64,000 bases of DNA from Pantoea anthophila (GTDB lineage Bacteria > Pseudomonadota > Gammaproteobacteria > Enterobacterales > Enterobacteriaceae): positions 1-64,000 of the forward strand of contig NZ_VHIZ01000064.1 in assembly GCF_006494375.1 (NCBI RefSeq), in the 5' to 3' direction. The notes beneath the pieces were generated by a model, which worked only from the letters and a program-made list of their open reading frames with translations, did no database searches and had not been told where the DNA came from. The translations under genes were made by a program, and so were the position numbers. Below, piece after piece: positions 63,589-64,000 of this stretch. Each line of letters starts with the position of its first letter. The first letter of the stretch is position 1.

Positions 63589-64000
63589 TTATGAAAGGCG
63601 ATCCTTTGCTTTGTAATAGAGTCCTGCGAGCGGTAAAAACCATGGCTTACCGTGATAACCTGGCAGCGCGGGCCATGTCTCACGCTGCCAGGGATTGTCC
63701 GTCGCTTTTTCAGCCAGCAGGTCGGCCATGACCCGCCCCATCCAGACCGACATCTGGGTGCCGTGACCGCTGTAGCCCAGCGAGTAGAAAACGCCATCCT
63801 GTTCACCGGCGTGAGGCAGACGGTCGGCCGTCATATCGACCATGCCGCCCCAGCAGTAGTCCACCTGCGCCTGGCCGAGCTGGGGCAGCATCTGCGTCAT
63901 CGCCCGGCGCAGGATCTCGCCACTGCGGGAGTCTGAGGTGGGATTGCTGACCGCAAACCGGGCGCGCCCGCCAAACACCAGCCGGCGATCGGCGGTGGTG
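63589..64000 (-). CDS. FAD-dependent oxidoreductase (DAO family), C-terminal part
   Basis: The frame runs off the right edge; 137 C-terminal codons are seen, including the ends of the substrate domain (TADRRLVFGGRARFAV) and the closing FAD segment (VFYSLGYSGHGTQMSVWMG). Similar to PuuB/OoxB-like amine oxidases. Separated by 81 bp from the binding-protein gene, hence likely part of the same operon. Confidence 0.82.
   Translation of the reverse strand, partial: TTADRRLVFGGRARFAVSNPTSDSRSGEILRRAMTQMLPQLGQAQVDYCWGGMVDMTADRLPHAGEQDGVFYSLGYSGHGTQMSVWMGRVMADLLAEKATDNPWQRETWPALPGYHGKPWFLPLAGLYYKAKDRLS

Overview
The window looks like chromosomal DNA of an enterobacterium of the Pantoea/Erwinia type (Erwiniaceae). 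The evidence is the E. coli-like proteins and operators (PurR, PhoB, TrpR and FliA-type sites), the GC-rich core, and the genes for plant- or soil-derived sugars, phosphonates and amides. No rRNA, tRNA, CRISPR array or intact transposon was found. Genus is inferred, not proven.

Layout. (1) 1-2.1 kb: a GC-rich, hairpin-rich non-coding stretch, a triplicated 56-57 bp repeat, and a purine permease whose upstream region carries two PurR-type operators. (2) 2.1-10.3 kb: an OmpR-type response regulator, a D-lyxose isomerase, a ribose-type sugar ABC transporter and a hybrid histidine kinase; the kinase and the regulator bracket the sugar genes and may control them. (3) 10.2-21.6 kb: a complete C-P lyase (phosphonate) locus on the minus strand, phnFGHIJKLMNP followed by phnCDE1E2, with a tandem Pho box before phnF and another before phnC. 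(4) 21.6-36.2 kb: an accessory region, visibly richer in A+T. It holds an unusual SDR with a LysR regulator, an unrecognised Ser/Thr-rich protein, a chorismate mutase with a TrpR-like operator, a Bor-type lipoprotein, a broken Tlde1-like (DUF2778) toxin gene with an intact small membrane protein after it, two chemoreceptors plus the orphan tail of a third, a 5'-truncated hydrolase, and an SDR/VOC/WYL-regulator module flanked by 190-bp direct repeats. (5) 36.2-39.9 kb: an MscS-type channel and a GGDEF-EAL protein. (6) 39.9-51.7 kb: amide/hydantoin-type catabolism (isochorismatase-fold hydrolase, NCS1 permease, amidase; TPP enzyme, HyuB, HyuA, GNAT) with a small unrecognised two-gene unit and an SDR between them. 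(7) 52-64 kb: a minus-strand catabolic cluster: Lrp/AsnC regulator, class III aminotransferase, M20 amidohydrolase, GhrA-type reductase, GNAT, FAD oxidoreductase, a peptide-type ABC transporter with a Tat-exported binding protein, and a second FAD oxidoreductase running off the window.

How it works together: much of the window serves scavenging. Phosphonates are used under phosphate limitation (PhoB, possibly PhnF), purines under PurR, and sugars under a probable two-component system. Amides, hydantoin-like ureides and amino-acid conjugates would feed nitrogen metabolism. The accessory region adds chemotaxis receptors and remnants of bacterial competition and mobile DNA.
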